Below, one piece after another: positions 35,702 to 44,396 of a stretch of 64,000 bases of DNA. The stretch spans positions 5,902 to 69,901 of the forward strand of contig JBBSPE010000002.1 in assembly GCA_038259155.1 (NCBI GenBank). The letters are read 5' to 3'. Under the pieces are notes generated by a model that saw only the letters and a program-made list of their open reading frames with translations, was not told the DNA's origin and did not search any database. The stretch's first letter is position 1; every line of letters starts with the position of its first letter. A program made the position numbers and the translations under genes. Source of the DNA: JAABRT01 sp038259155. GTDB lineage: Bacteria > Gemmatimonadota > Gemmatimonadetes > Gemmatimonadales > Gemmatimonadaceae.

Positions 35702-36091
35702 CTACGATCGCATCGCAGTGAGTACGCGGCCACCGACGGCAATGCCGGCCAGCGTGGCGAGCAGCGCCAGCGCGAGGCTGCCGCTCACATACAGAGCGGC
35801 ACGCGCCATGCGCCCTTCCTGGGCCAGCGTGATGACTTCGGCGCTGAATGTGCTGAAGGTGGTGAAGCCGCCGCAAAAGCCGACCGTGAGCGCGATGCGC
35901 CATACCGGATCGACGGCGGGCGCGCTGAGTGCGCGCGCCAGCAGTCCAATGAGGAACGAGCCGACCACGTTGACAACGAGCGTGCCGATTGGAAACGCGG
36001 CCGTCGGGCGCAGCAGCGCGAGCCCCACGGCATAGCGAAGCACCGAGCCGGCCGCGCCACCCAGCGCGACGCCCAGCCAGGTCATGTTCAT
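35702..36091 (-). CDS. crcB: Fluoride efflux channel CrcB/Fluc
   Basis: A 129-residue four-helix membrane protein that exports fluoride as a dimeric channel. Family marks: GGAAGSVLRY at the N-terminus, TLVVNVVGSFLIGLL, the signature GFCGGFTTFSTFS with the central Na-site and Phe-box residues, and the C-terminal GSLALALLATLAG. Two in-frame Mets at 36091 and 36085 are equally plausible. It is only 18 bases from the upstream glycosyltransferase stop, so it is probably transcribed with it. No space exists for a fluoride riboswitch before it. Confidence 0.95.
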   Translation of the reverse strand: MNMTWLGVALGGAAGSVLRYAVGLALLRPTAAFPIGTLVVNVVGSFLIGLLARALSAPAVDPVWRIALTVGFCGGFTTFSTFSAEVITLAQEGRMARAALYVSGSLALALLATLAGIAVGGRVLTAMRS

Positions 36092-36109
36092 TGCGCGCTC
36101 ATTCCCGCT

Positions 36110-37693
36110 TCACTCCCATGTGCTCACCCCCATGGGCGGTATGTCCACGGCAATGCGGTAGAGCCACAAGCGGCGTTGCGTCACCACGCCGCCATTTCGC
36201 GTGAGGTCCACCGTGGCGCCCTGTCGGTGATCGCGAAACCAGGTGCTCACGACCGTGGCCAGCGAGTCGCCATGCGGCGTGGCTTCGAACGCCACCACCA
36301 GCCCGTCGCCGGGATGGACGCGGTCGTGCGCCGTGTCCCACAGGTCGTACTGGTTGCGGCGGGACGCGAGATTGAGCGCGAACACGGTGGGCTGGTCCGG
36401 CAGATGAAAGGCCAGCTCTGACGCGTCCTGATAGCGGTTGGCGGCCACCCAGATGTTGGCACTGCCGTCAAGGAACGGGTCGCGGCGGGCCGAGTGGGCG
36501 GCCTGTGCAAGGGCGTCCCAACCATAGGCGCGTCCGATCGGATCTCGGCGCGGTTCCAGCGGCAGCACGGGGCGCCAGGCCTGCAAGGCCACCACGGAGA
36601 GCAACACTGCCGCCAGCGCCACGCCCGCCTTGTACCATCGACCATAGGCCCAGCGGCCAGCGCTGGCTGCGAAGAGCGCGACGGCAGCCGGATAGATCGG
36701 GGCCGGCCAGTTCGCCTCCACCGACCGCTGCCAGGCACTCACGGCAAACACGCCAAGCGGGACCAGCGAGACCGTGGCCAGCGCGAACCGGCGCACCAGG
36801 ATGTCGTGCGGCGACAGGCGCTTCCGCACCTCCCAGCCGTCGCGGAGCGCCAGCAGCACCGCACCCATGAGCAGCACAAACAAAATCGGGGACGCCAGCC
36901 CCAGCTGACCGCCCAGCAGTTCCAGTTCTCGGCCCAGTGGCGACCCGCGCGCCGGCGAGAAGCCATGCGAGAGCTGGAAGCGGAACGACACCCAGCCGTA
37001 ATACCAGTTCCAGACTACCACGGGCGCGAACAGCAGCGCCGACACCACCGTGGCCACCCAGGGGCCCGCTTCCGCGAAGCGTTTGCGCAGGGCCGGATGC
37101 AACAGGAACGCGATCGTGACGGCGACAGGCAGGATGGCCGCGGAGTACTTGGAGAGGAGCGCCACGCCGAGTGCGGCGCCGGTGAGCACCCACCAACCGA
37201 GTGCCGCGCCCGACCGCAAGAGCGACCCGATGGCACGGGTTAGGCAGAGGCAGGTCACGGCGACTGCCGCCAGAAACGGCGCGTCGGGGGTGGCGAGTAC
37301 GAAACCGAGTGTGGCGAGCGGGAGCACCAGCATGAGCACCGATGCGCGAACGGCGGCGCGCGGCCCGCCCAGATGCGAGGCGAGGGCGATCAGGGCGCCG
37401 TGCGCCACCCCGCCCATGACCCATGGGCCCACCCGCACGCCGAACAGTGTGTTGCCGAACAAGTGCGTGCCGGCGGACAGAAGGAGCGCGATGCCCGGCG
37501 GATGGTCGAAGTAGCCCGCGTCGAGGCGGCGCGTCCACTCCCAATAGTAGGTCTCGTCCGGCAGGAGGGGAACGAGCCAGGCGAGCACGGCACGTACGGT
37601 GGCACCGGCGAGCCACCAACTGAGCGCGACGCGCCAGTACCGCCGGCTGGCAGACGGCGAAGGAGGCGACAGCGGGTCGTCGAATTGTGGCAC
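36110..37693 (-). CDS. GT39-like membrane glycosyltransferase
   Basis: A 527-residue polytopic membrane protein (about ten hydrophobic segments) of the dolichyl-phosphate-mannose/ArnT (PMT_2) type. The N-terminal catalytic loop LPDETYYWEWTRRLDAGYFD, with an Asp-Glu pair, and HPPGIALLLSAGTHLFG are characteristic; further on LSKYSAAIL and WNWYYGWVSF recall lipid-linked-sugar transferases. It would transfer a sugar from a polyprenyl-phosphate to a lipid or protein on the outer face of the membrane; donor and acceptor unknown. The start is set at GTG 37693; a GTG four codons further up is possible. First gene of a likely minus-strand transcript with crcB and the dipeptidase. Confidence 0.85.
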   Translation of the reverse strand: MPQFDDPLSPPSPSASRRYWRVALSWWLAGATVRAVLAWLVPLLPDETYYWEWTRRLDAGYFDHPPGIALLLSAGTHLFGNTLFGVRVGPWVMGGVAHGALIALASHLGGPRAAVRASVLMLVLPLATLGFVLATPDAPFLAAVAVTCLCLTRAIGSLLRSGAALGWWVLTGAALGVALLSKYSAAILPVAVTIAFLLHPALRKRFAEAGPWVATVVSALLFAPVVVWNWYYGWVSFRFQLSHGFSPARGSPLGRELELLGGQLGLASPILFVLLMGAVLLALRDGWEVRKRLSPHDILVRRFALATVSLVPLGVFAVSAWQRSVEANWPAPIYPAAVALFAASAGRWAYGRWYKAGVALAAVLLSVVALQAWRPVLPLEPRRDPIGRAYGWDALAQAAHSARRDPFLDGSANIWVAANRYQDASELAFHLPDQPTVFALNLASRRNQYDLWDTAHDRVHPGDGLVVAFEATPHGDSLATVVSTWFRDHRQGATVDLTRNGGVVTQRRLWLYRIAVDIPPMGVSTWE

Positions 37694-37963
37694 ACCCAAT
37701 ACTCGCACCCTGCCCGCGCAGGGCACACCCCCCAATAGGTTGCGGAGTGTTCCAGCCGCACCGCGAACTCCGCTCCTTTGCGCGGGTAGACACCGAGGGC
37801 GCGACTGGGTCAGCTTGTGAAGCGTCTGCAAATAGCTTGTGCCCGTGGCGTGACGGTTACCGTGCTTCGTCTCCGCGCGTCCCTGATTGTGGTCCCCCGT
37901 CCGGCCAGGTGGCCGTGCACGGGCTTTCCGAGTCATTCCTCCCAGTAGCCAGGATAGACCTGC

Positions 37964-39691
37964 ATGCGGGTCATGCCCACTTTCGCCGTTTCGCCTGTCC
38001 GTCGCGCGCTCGTTGCCGCGGCGGCGGTCGCGTCCCTCCTTGCGCTCTCCTCGTGCCGTGAGCTGATCACCGGCCAGAAGGAGGCGAAGTCCGTTTCGAT
38101 CGCTCCCGTGAACTTCGAGGTGCCCGTCAACGGCAGCGTGAGTGTGATCGGAACGGCGTTCGACAAGGACGGCAACACCATCGGCGGCAAGACGATCAGG
38201 TACTCTTCGTCCAACTCGGCGGTGGCGACCATCACCGATCAGGGTCTGGTGATCGGCGTCTCGCCGGGCCAGTCGATCATTGCCGCCGAAGCCAACGGCG
38301 CACGTGGCGAGACCACGGTCACCGTGGTGCCCGAGGTGCCCAGCAGCATCCTCGTCACACCGTCGCCGGTGACGCTGCGCGTCAACAACACGCGACAGTT
38401 CACCGCCACGCCGCGGAACGCCAGCGGCACCCCGATCGCCGGGCTCAACGTCACGTGGCAGTCGAGCAACTCGTCCATTGCGAGCGTCTCGTCGTCGGGC
38501 GAGGTCACGGCCGTGGCGTCGGGGAATGTGGTGATCGCGGCATCTGTGAACTCGGTCAGCGGCACCTCGCAGGTCACTGTGACGGAAGTGCCGATTGGCA
38601 ACATCACGCTGGCGCCGCTCACCAAGAGCGTTCAGGTGAATGAGCCGTTCATTCCCACGGTTACGCTGAGAGACAGTGCGGGGAACGTGATTTCCACGCA
38701 GGGGCGCACACTCAGCTGGACCAGCTCCAACGAGCTCAACGCGACGGTGTCCAACTCGGGCGTCGTCACCGGGCGGCGCGTGGGGACGGCCACCATTACG
38801 GCGGCATCGCCCGCGAATGCCGCAATCAACGGCAGCATGGACGTCACGGTGCGTGAGCAGGTGGTGAGCACCGTGGTGATCACGCCGCGTACCGGCTCGC
38901 TGCGGCTCACGCTCCCGCGTCAGCTCAGCGCCCAGTTGCGGGACTCCATCGGGCAAAACGTCACCGGTCGTGTGGTCACGTGGACCAGCCTGACGCCCAC
39001 TATCGCCAGCGTCAGCAGCAACGGCAGCGCCACGGGCTTGTCGTTGGGCACCGCCCGTATCGCGGCCCGCGTGGATGACGCTGCTGATACGGTGAGCTTT
39101 ACCGTGACCAAGATCCCGGTCGGTGAGGTCACCGTGTCACCGCCTCAGGCAAGCGTGATTCAGGGCCAGACCGTTACGCTGTCCGCCGTCGTCAAGGACT
39201 CGGTGGGATCGGAAGTCGACGACCGACCGCTGGTGTGGCTCACGAGCAACCAGAACACGGCCAGCGTAGTGAACGGGGTGGTCACGGGCGTCAGTACGGG
39301 TACGGCCACCATTACGGCCACGGTCGAGAACCGCAGCGACAACGCCACCGTCACGGTACTGCAGATCGCGGTGGATTCCATCCGGCTGGCCGATCCGGCC
39401 GATGTCGCGTTCAGCCTGAACGGCGCAGCACCTGGCAACGCCAAGCAGGTGCAGCTGGAACTGCTCGACGCGCAGGGCGCCACCGTATTGGGCCGCAATC
39501 TGCTCGTGACGTCCTCGTCACCAAGCGTCGCGAACGCGGCGTGGAACCAGAACACCCGCATCCTCACGGTCACCGCCACCAACGGCGCGCCCACCGGTTC
39601 TACCACCATCTCACTGCGCGCGCTCAGCCAGAACGGCAATCCGGAAGGCAAGACCACGCAGATCACCGTCTCGGTCACGGCCGCACCGTGA
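37964..39691 (+). CDS. Multi-Big_2 (bacterial Ig-like) lipoprotein
   Basis: A 575-residue surface protein with a lipoprotein signal (ASLLALSSC then Arg) and about six bacterial Ig-like group-2 repeats of about 80-90 residues. Each repeat has a TWxSSN or WTSSNxxxATVS core and a GxATITAT strand, as in TWQSSNSSIASVSS and WTSSNELNATVSN. Such repeats make a rigid stalk for adhesion or polysaccharide binding; target unknown. ATG 37964 and ATG 37973 are both possible. The stop overlaps the GTG of the acyl-CoA dehydrogenase (GTGA), an odd coupling of a surface protein to a metabolic gene. 270 bases separate it from the divergent glycosyltransferase; that gap has a 7-base inverted repeat (37742-37748 / 37767-37773). 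Confidence 0.88.
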   Translation: MRVMPTFAVSPVRRALVAAAAVASLLALSSCRELITGQKEAKSVSIAPVNFEVPVNGSVSVIGTAFDKDGNTIGGKTIRYSSSNSAVATITDQGLVIGVSPGQSIIAAEANGARGETTVTVVPEVPSSILVTPSPVTLRVNNTRQFTATPRNASGTPIAGLNVTWQSSNSSIASVSSSGEVTAVASGNVVIAASVNSVSGTSQVTVTEVPIGNITLAPLTKSVQVNEPFIPTVTLRDSAGNVISTQGRTLSWTSSNELNATVSNSGVVTGRRVGTATITAASPANAAINGSMDVTVREQVVSTVVITPRTGSLRLTLPRQLSAQLRDSIGQNVTGRVVTWTSLTPTIASVSSNGSATGLSLGTARIAARVDDAADTVSFTVTKIPVGEVTVSPPQASVIQGQTVTLSAVVKDSVGSEVDDRPLVWLTSNQNTASVVNGVVTGVSTGTATITATVENRSDNATVTVLQIAVDSIRLADPADVAFSLNGAAPGNAKQVQLELLDAQGATVLGRNLLVTSSSPSVANAAWNQNTRILTVTATNGAPTGSTTISLRALSQNGNPEGKTTQITVSVTAAP

Positions 39692-41580
39692 CCACCACGC
39701 CGTCGTTCGTTCGCGGCCTCTTTGACGGCGAGCTGCACGACGGCCTGCTCTTCCCCTACCCGGCCCCGCTTGACGAGCGGGCGCCGGAGGACGCAGCGAC
39801 CGCTCGGCGGCTGATCGCCGAGCTGCACCGACTCGTGGAGACCGGCGTCATTGATCCGGCGCTCATGGATGAACGCGAGGAGATGCCGGAGGCAGTGATC
39901 AAGGCACTGGCAGCCTGCGGGCTCCTTTCCATCTCGATTCCGCGCGAGTACGGTGGTCTGGGGCTCTCCGCCTCCGGATACGCGGCGGTGGCCGGCGCGG
40001 TGGCCAGTGTGGACGCGTCACTCGCGGTGCTGATTGGCGTGCACTGCGGGCTGTGCTCCAAGGCCATTGTGCTGTTCGGCAACGATGCGCAGAAGGCGCG
40101 CTATCTCCCCATGCTCGCGCGCGGCGAAACGCTGGGTGCCTACGCGCTCACGGAGCCGGAAACGGGCTCGGACGCGCAGAACATCGTCTCGCGTGCCGAG
40201 CGCGCGCCCGATGGTCAGGGGTGGCTGCTTTACGGTCGCAAGCACTGGATTGGCAACGGACATCGTGCCGGTGTGATCGTGACGTTCGCACAGACGCTCG
40301 TGGAACGCGACGGCGCCATGGTGCGCCGACCCACCGCGTTCATGATCCGGCCGGACATGGCCGGATTCCGGGTGCACGGCACGGTGCGCAAGCTCGGCAT
40401 TCGCGCGAGCACACAGGCCGAACTCGTATACGACGGGCTGTACGTGCCCGACGATCACGTGCTGGGCGAAGTGGGCAAGGGCTTCAAGGTGGCAGTGCAC
40501 GCACTCAACGCCGGCCGACTCTCCCTCGCGGCTGGCTGCACCGCCGGCGTCAAGCAACTCATCAGCGAGTACATCGCGTATGGCGAGCTGCGCGTGCAGT
40601 TCGGCGCACCGCTTGCGTCGTTCGAAGTGACCCAGCGCAAGGCAGCCACGCTGGCGGCCGACGCCTACGCCGCCGATGCCATGGTGGGCGCGCTCGCGGC
40701 CGCCCTCGATGGCGACAACGTGGATGCGTCGCTCGAGGCAGCCATTGCCAAGGTGTTCGCGTCGGAACTCATCTGGCGTGCGACCGACGAAATGGTGCAG
40801 CTCGCGGGTGGACGCGGCTTTGTGAAGCCATGGCCGTACGAGCGCTATCTGCGCGATGCTCGCATCAATCGCATTTTCGAGGGGGCCAACGAGATCCTCC
40901 GGCTGTATGTGGGGCTCAACGGCGTGCAGGGCCCAGCCGCGCAACTGCAGGAGCTGGCCGAAGCGCTCAAGAGTCCGCTCCAGCATTGGGAGCGGGTGGC
41001 GGAATACGCCGGCGATCGCGTACGGTCGGCGTTCGGGCGGCACGCCAAGTTCTCGGTGGCGATGCATGCGCGGCTCGAAGCGCACGCGGGTTACGTGGAA
41101 AAACACACCGCCGAACTCGCGCAGTCCACCGAACGCGCCGTGATCCGGCACAAGAAACGCATTGTCGAACGACAGATGGTGGTGGAGCGGCTGGCCGACA
41201 TGGCTGCGGAGCTGTACGCGCGCACGGTCACGATCGCGCGCACCCAGCGGCTGATCGAGGAGCGCGGCGTGGAGGGTTGCGCGCGGGAGCTCGACCTGTG
41301 CGACCTGTTCTGCGTGACATCAGGACGTCGCTTTCGCGAGCTGCGCATCGCCCTGCAGGAGGGCGGTGAGACCATCGATGATCGGCGCCGGAACATCGCG
41401 GCCGCGCTTCGGGCCGACGAGGGCTACCACATTACTGCGGCGCTGCTGGACGTGCCGGCTCTGCAACGTCCAGCGCCGACGATGACCCCTCCGCCTGCGC
41501 CGGGCACGGCCGCTCAGACCAACGAAGGCGCGAAGATCGCATACCCCCATGGGGTACCGGAGTCCACAGCGGCGCAGTAA
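39688..41580 (+). CDS. Acyl-CoA dehydrogenase family protein
   Basis: Flavoenzyme of 630 residues, longer than the usual 380, in the very-long-chain-type group with an extra C-terminal helical domain. Recognisable blocks: PREYGGLGLS, YALTEPETGSDAQ (FAD/substrate), KHWIGNGHRAG, QAELVYDGLYVPDDHVLGEVGKG read in pieces, and FEGANEILRLYVGLNGV, where the catalytic-position Glu sits in the family motif EGxNEI. Cytosolic or membrane-associated beta-oxidation step; chain length unknown. The start GTG 39688 overlaps the upstream stop. The open frame upstream is the antisense shadow of the Big_2 gene. The last 30 residues (about PTMTPPPAPG onward) are Pro-rich and look unstructured. Confidence 0.9.
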   Translation: MTTTPSFVRGLFDGELHDGLLFPYPAPLDERAPEDAATARRLIAELHRLVETGVIDPALMDEREEMPEAVIKALAACGLLSISIPREYGGLGLSASGYAAVAGAVASVDASLAVLIGVHCGLCSKAIVLFGNDAQKARYLPMLARGETLGAYALTEPETGSDAQNIVSRAERAPDGQGWLLYGRKHWIGNGHRAGVIVTFAQTLVERDGAMVRRPTAFMIRPDMAGFRVHGTVRKLGIRASTQAELVYDGLYVPDDHVLGEVGKGFKVAVHALNAGRLSLAAGCTAGVKQLISEYIAYGELRVQFGAPLASFEVTQRKAATLAADAYAADAMVGALAAALDGDNVDASLEAAIAKVFASELIWRATDEMVQLAGGRGFVKPWPYERYLRDARINRIFEGANEILRLYVGLNGVQGPAAQLQELAEALKSPLQHWERVAEYAGDRVRSAFGRHAKFSVAMHARLEAHAGYVEKHTAELAQSTERAVIRHKKRIVERQMVVERLADMAAELYARTVTIARTQRLIEERGVEGCARELDLCDLFCVTSGRRFRELRIALQEGGETIDDRRRNIAAALRADEGYHITAALLDVPALQRPAPTMTPPPAPGTAAQTNEGAKIAYPHGVPESTAAQ

Positions 41581-41588
41581 CGTGTGGC

Positions 41589-42074
41589 ATGCGTTCCTCG
41601 TTGCTGCGTCGCCCGTTGTCCGCCCTGCTTGGCCTGCTGCTCATTCCCGCGTTGACGGGAATGTGGGCCTGTCGCGCACCGGCAGCGGCCCACGGCACGC
41701 ACACCGGCGCCGCCACAGCAGCTGGTGCATCCGAAGCATCCGCAGCGGCTGGTGCATCCGAAGCATCCGCAGCGGCAACTGCAGCGGCTCCCACACACGC
41801 TCACGCTCAGGTGCACCAACACCCGATGGCCAGTGATGCGCCGTTCGCACCGATCGTGGGCGAGTTGGTGATTGACTCCGGCGATGCGTGTTGCCCGACA
41901 CCCGGCCTGCCCACGCACTGCACGACCTCCGCCGGCTGCGGAACAGCATTGGCGGTGGCCAGTGGCATGCCATCGCCACGAATCGTTCCGGCGTGGCGCG
42001 CCAGCATCGTGTGGCGTGCGTTCGCACCGCCTGGTCCGTCTCCCGCTCCCGACGTCCCACCTCCCAGGGCGTAA
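41589..42074 (+). CDS. Exported His/Cys/Ala-rich protein of unknown family
   Basis: A 161-residue protein with a signal segment (LSALLGLLLIPALTGMWAC, then Arg) that is lipoprotein-like. The mature part begins with low-complexity Ala/Gly/Ser-Glu repeats (ASEASAAAGASEASAA, from a 27-base tandem repeat) and a His-rich APTHAHAQVHQHPM. It then has two Cys clusters, ACCPTPGLPTHC and SAGCG, and a Pro-rich tail. The His and Cys content suggests metal binding. It starts 9 bases after the acyl-CoA dehydrogenase stop and is followed by two exported proteins, one also His/Met-rich. I recognise no named family. The repeat-rich region makes the gene call less certain than the exported nature. Confidence 0.55.
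   Translation: MRSSLLRRPLSALLGLLLIPALTGMWACRAPAAAHGTHTGAATAAGASEASAAAGASEASAAATAAAPTHAHAQVHQHPMASDAPFAPIVGELVIDSGDACCPTPGLPTHCTTSAGCGTALAVASGMPSPRIVPAWRASIVWRAFAPPGPSPAPDVPPPRA
41721..41774 (+). repeat. 27-base tandem duplication in the 41589 gene
   Basis: A unit starting GCTGGTGCATCCGAAGCATC is present twice exactly, in frame, doubling an AGASEASAA peptide in the N-terminal low-complexity tract. Confidence 0.85.
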
Positions 42075-42207
42075 GTGATCGCGCGGCCAGTGTCCCGACC
42101 TGGTGCGCGCCGTTGGATTTGTGCTCCGGCGGACCTGTGCCGCCGTGGAGCGACAACGCTGCTTCGCGTGCCCCGAGCGCACGCGCAACTCACCTCCCGG
42201 AGCTTTC

Positions 42208-43182
42208 ATGTGCAGGTCTCTGCGCGCGTCCATTCGCGCGCGCGTCTCTCCACCCGTTTGTTGTACGCGAGTGCACGCCGCCGCTTTGGCGCTATTGCTC
42301 GCGATCTGGGCCGTCCCCGCGGCGGCACAGACCGACTTTCTGAACACCGACGGCGGTCGTCCGCTGCACGTGCAGGATGCGATGTCGGTGGATTGGCGCG
42401 CGTTCGAGCTGCAGTTCGCGCCGCTGAGCATCGAGCGCCATCGGGAAAGCCAGTGGCTGGTGTCCATCGAGCCGGAGCTCGCGTTCGGTCTGTGGCCGCG
42501 CACGCACGTTTCCATAGGCCTGCCCCTCGTGTCGTTGCCCAAACCGAGCCCCGCCGTGTTTCAGCTGTTCGGCCGCTCGGCAGGCCAGGCCCGCCTGTCA
42601 CGCTCGGCGAGCATACCGGCGCGCGACGTGATCATTGATCCGTCCGTGCCCTCCGCCGGACAGACGGGAGGTCTCGCCGGCGTGCACCTCTCGGTGTTCC
42701 ACCAGCTCAACGTCGAAACGCGCATCCCGGCCTTGGCCGTGCGCGGCGCAGTGTTGCTGCCCGCGGGTCCGTTTGGTCCGGCGCGGGCCATCCCATCGAT
42801 CATGGGCATCGTCACGCGCACGCTGCCCGCGCTCGGCGCCGTCCGCGTGCACGGCAACGCGTCCGTCGCGTTCGGGGATGCGCCGGAGACGTTGGGTGTC
42901 GGCCAGTTCGCCGCGGAGGAGCCGCGCTGGATGGCGGGCGTGTCGATGGATCGGGCGTTTCCGCTTCAGTCCACGCTCATCGCCGTTGAAGCCGTGGCCG
43001 AGCAGGGCATGCGGGCCGACGACGTGGTGCGCTGGCGCAGCGGCGTTGGTGTGCGGCACCAGTTTTCCCCGCGCGTGGTGCTCGACTTGGGTTTCGGCCG
43101 CCAGCTCACGGGTGCCGACTCGCACTGGTCGTTCACCGCAGGCAGCGCCATCGAGCTTGGGCTCGGCCGACGCATTTTCTGA
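42208..43182 (+). CDS. Putative outer-membrane beta-barrel/transporter-like protein
   Basis: A 324-residue exported protein: signal peptide AALALLLAIWAVPAAAQ, then alternating amphipathic strands typical of outer-membrane barrels (LVSIEPELAFGLW, LAGVHLSVFHQLNVETRIPA, GVGVRHQFSPRVVLDLGFGR) and a final ELGLGRRIF, aromatic at the C-terminus as expected for barrel insertion. It resembles the MetA/phenol-degradation-type outer-membrane proteins in general shape only. GGAG lies 7 bases before ATG 42208. Together with the small exported protein before it and the exported protein after it (17 bases on), it looks like a three-gene unit. Confidence 0.68.
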   Translation: MCRSLRASIRARVSPPVCCTRVHAAALALLLAIWAVPAAAQTDFLNTDGGRPLHVQDAMSVDWRAFELQFAPLSIERHRESQWLVSIEPELAFGLWPRTHVSIGLPLVSLPKPSPAVFQLFGRSAGQARLSRSASIPARDVIIDPSVPSAGQTGGLAGVHLSVFHQLNVETRIPALAVRGAVLLPAGPFGPARAIPSIMGIVTRTLPALGAVRVHGNASVAFGDAPETLGVGQFAAEEPRWMAGVSMDRAFPLQSTLIAVEAVAEQGMRADDVVRWRSGVGVRHQFSPRVVLDLGFGRQLTGADSHWSFTAGSAIELGLGRRIF

Positions 43183-43199
43183 CCCGATCCGGAGGTTAC

Positions 43200-44396
43200 A
43201 TGACTCGATTGACACGAGCGGTCGCCGGTATTGCGACCGCACTGATGATAGGCCTGCCGTGGCAGGCGGCGCACGCGCAGTGGGTGACCACCGCCGAGCA
43301 GTTCTATCCGGGCGGCGCGTGGAACTGGCGGTTTCTGCGCGTCTATCCGAACTCGGCGCGCCTCTTCAACGCGTTCGACTACGGGCACGCCATCCTGTAC
43401 GAGGTGCTGTGGCGCCAGCCGGCCACGCAGGCCATTCCGCGTCTGGAGGAACGGGAGTTTGATTTTCTGGTGAACAAGCTGCTGGTGAATCCTCCGCGCA
43501 TTCCGCTGGCGGAAGAGTCCGTGATGCCGTCATACGCGCGGTTGGCGCCGGAAGCGAAAATGATGTTCGAGTGGGCGCACATCCTGCACCGGCAGATCTA
43601 CGACATCTGGGCCGATGGCCGGATCAGCACGGACGAAAAGGACGACGAGGTCGCGCGTGTGTTCGAGGCGTACCTGACGCGCCGCGATCTCGCCTTCAGC
43701 ACGAAGCCCAAGAGCATGCGGCTCATGCAGGAAATGCCCTACTCGCTCGCGTTCCGGAAGCAGTATCCCAAGTTCAACGGACTGATCTGGGCCTACCACT
43801 GGCTGCAGGTCGGGCTGTACGAACCCATGATCGTGGCTGAGACGCCGTTGGCGCGCGACTCGCTGGTGCGGGCCACGACGGATCGCTTCCGGGCCATGAT
43901 CGCGGAGGCGCCGTCGCGCATGCCGCACGTGATGCCAATGACGGCGGCCGTCGCGCCCGCGTTCGCCGCGCGCTACCCGAGCATCGCCATCGTGTTCGAC
44001 AACCTGCATTCAATGCACGATGTCATCAGCGATATTCTGGCAAACGACAGCGTGCCGCAGAACGCCAAGCGCGCAGAAATTCTGCTGGCCGCGTCACGCT
44101 ATCGCGACAGTACCTCGTATGTGATGCCCGACTCGGCGTGGCGCACGATGGCGCGCGAAATGGGTATCGAAAATCAGGGCGGCCCGGCGGTTGGATTCGG
44201 CGCCACCTTTCCGACGCCAACCGTCACGCGTGGCGCCGTGATGCAGCACGATGATCGCACAGGCCGGCACACCGGTATGGCGTGGGGCGAGATGCTCATG
44301 GAGGGCATGGACCACTCGGGCCGCCTGATGCCGCGTGACACGCTGCCCAATGCGCGCTCGCTCACTCCCGCGCGTTCAGTCTTCCGACGCGAGTAG
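43200..44396 (+). CDS. Conserved exported protein with Met/His-rich C-terminus
   Basis: A 398-residue periplasmic protein with signal peptide (TALMIGLPWQAAHAQ). GGAGG lies 4-8 bases before ATG 43200, the strongest ribosome site of this region. The body is largely helical with conserved-looking FDYGHAILYEVLW, LAPEAKMMFEWAHILHRQIYDI and YHWLQVGLYEPMIV, but matches no family I know. The last 45 residues are Met/His-rich: MQHDD, RHTGM, EMLMEGMDHSGRLM. DHSxxM-type strings bind copper in CopA/PcoA/CopB-type proteins, so copper handling is a reasonable guess. Its 3' end overlaps the convergent response-regulator gene by 21 bases. Confidence 0.7.
   Translation: MTRLTRAVAGIATALMIGLPWQAAHAQWVTTAEQFYPGGAWNWRFLRVYPNSARLFNAFDYGHAILYEVLWRQPATQAIPRLEEREFDFLVNKLLVNPPRIPLAEESVMPSYARLAPEAKMMFEWAHILHRQIYDIWADGRISTDEKDDEVARVFEAYLTRRDLAFSTKPKSMRLMQEMPYSLAFRKQYPKFNGLIWAYHWLQVGLYEPMIVAETPLARDSLVRATTDRFRAMIAEAPSRMPHVMPMTAAVAPAFAARYPSIAIVFDNLHSMHDVISDILANDSVPQNAKRAEILLAASRYRDSTSYVMPDSAWRTMAREMGIENQGGPAVGFGATFPTPTVTRGAVMQHDDRTGRHTGMAWGEMLMEGMDHSGRLMPRDTLPNARSLTPARSVFRRE

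Noticed and set aside
35702..36110. Fluoride riboswitch ahead of crcB
   Set aside because: The gap to the upstream glycosyltransferase is only 18 bases and shows no riboswitch core.
36110..38956. 948-codon minus-strand frame including the glycosyltransferase
   Set aside because: Only the part from 37693 downward resembles GT39; the upstream part lies antisense to the Big_2 gene and is low in structure.
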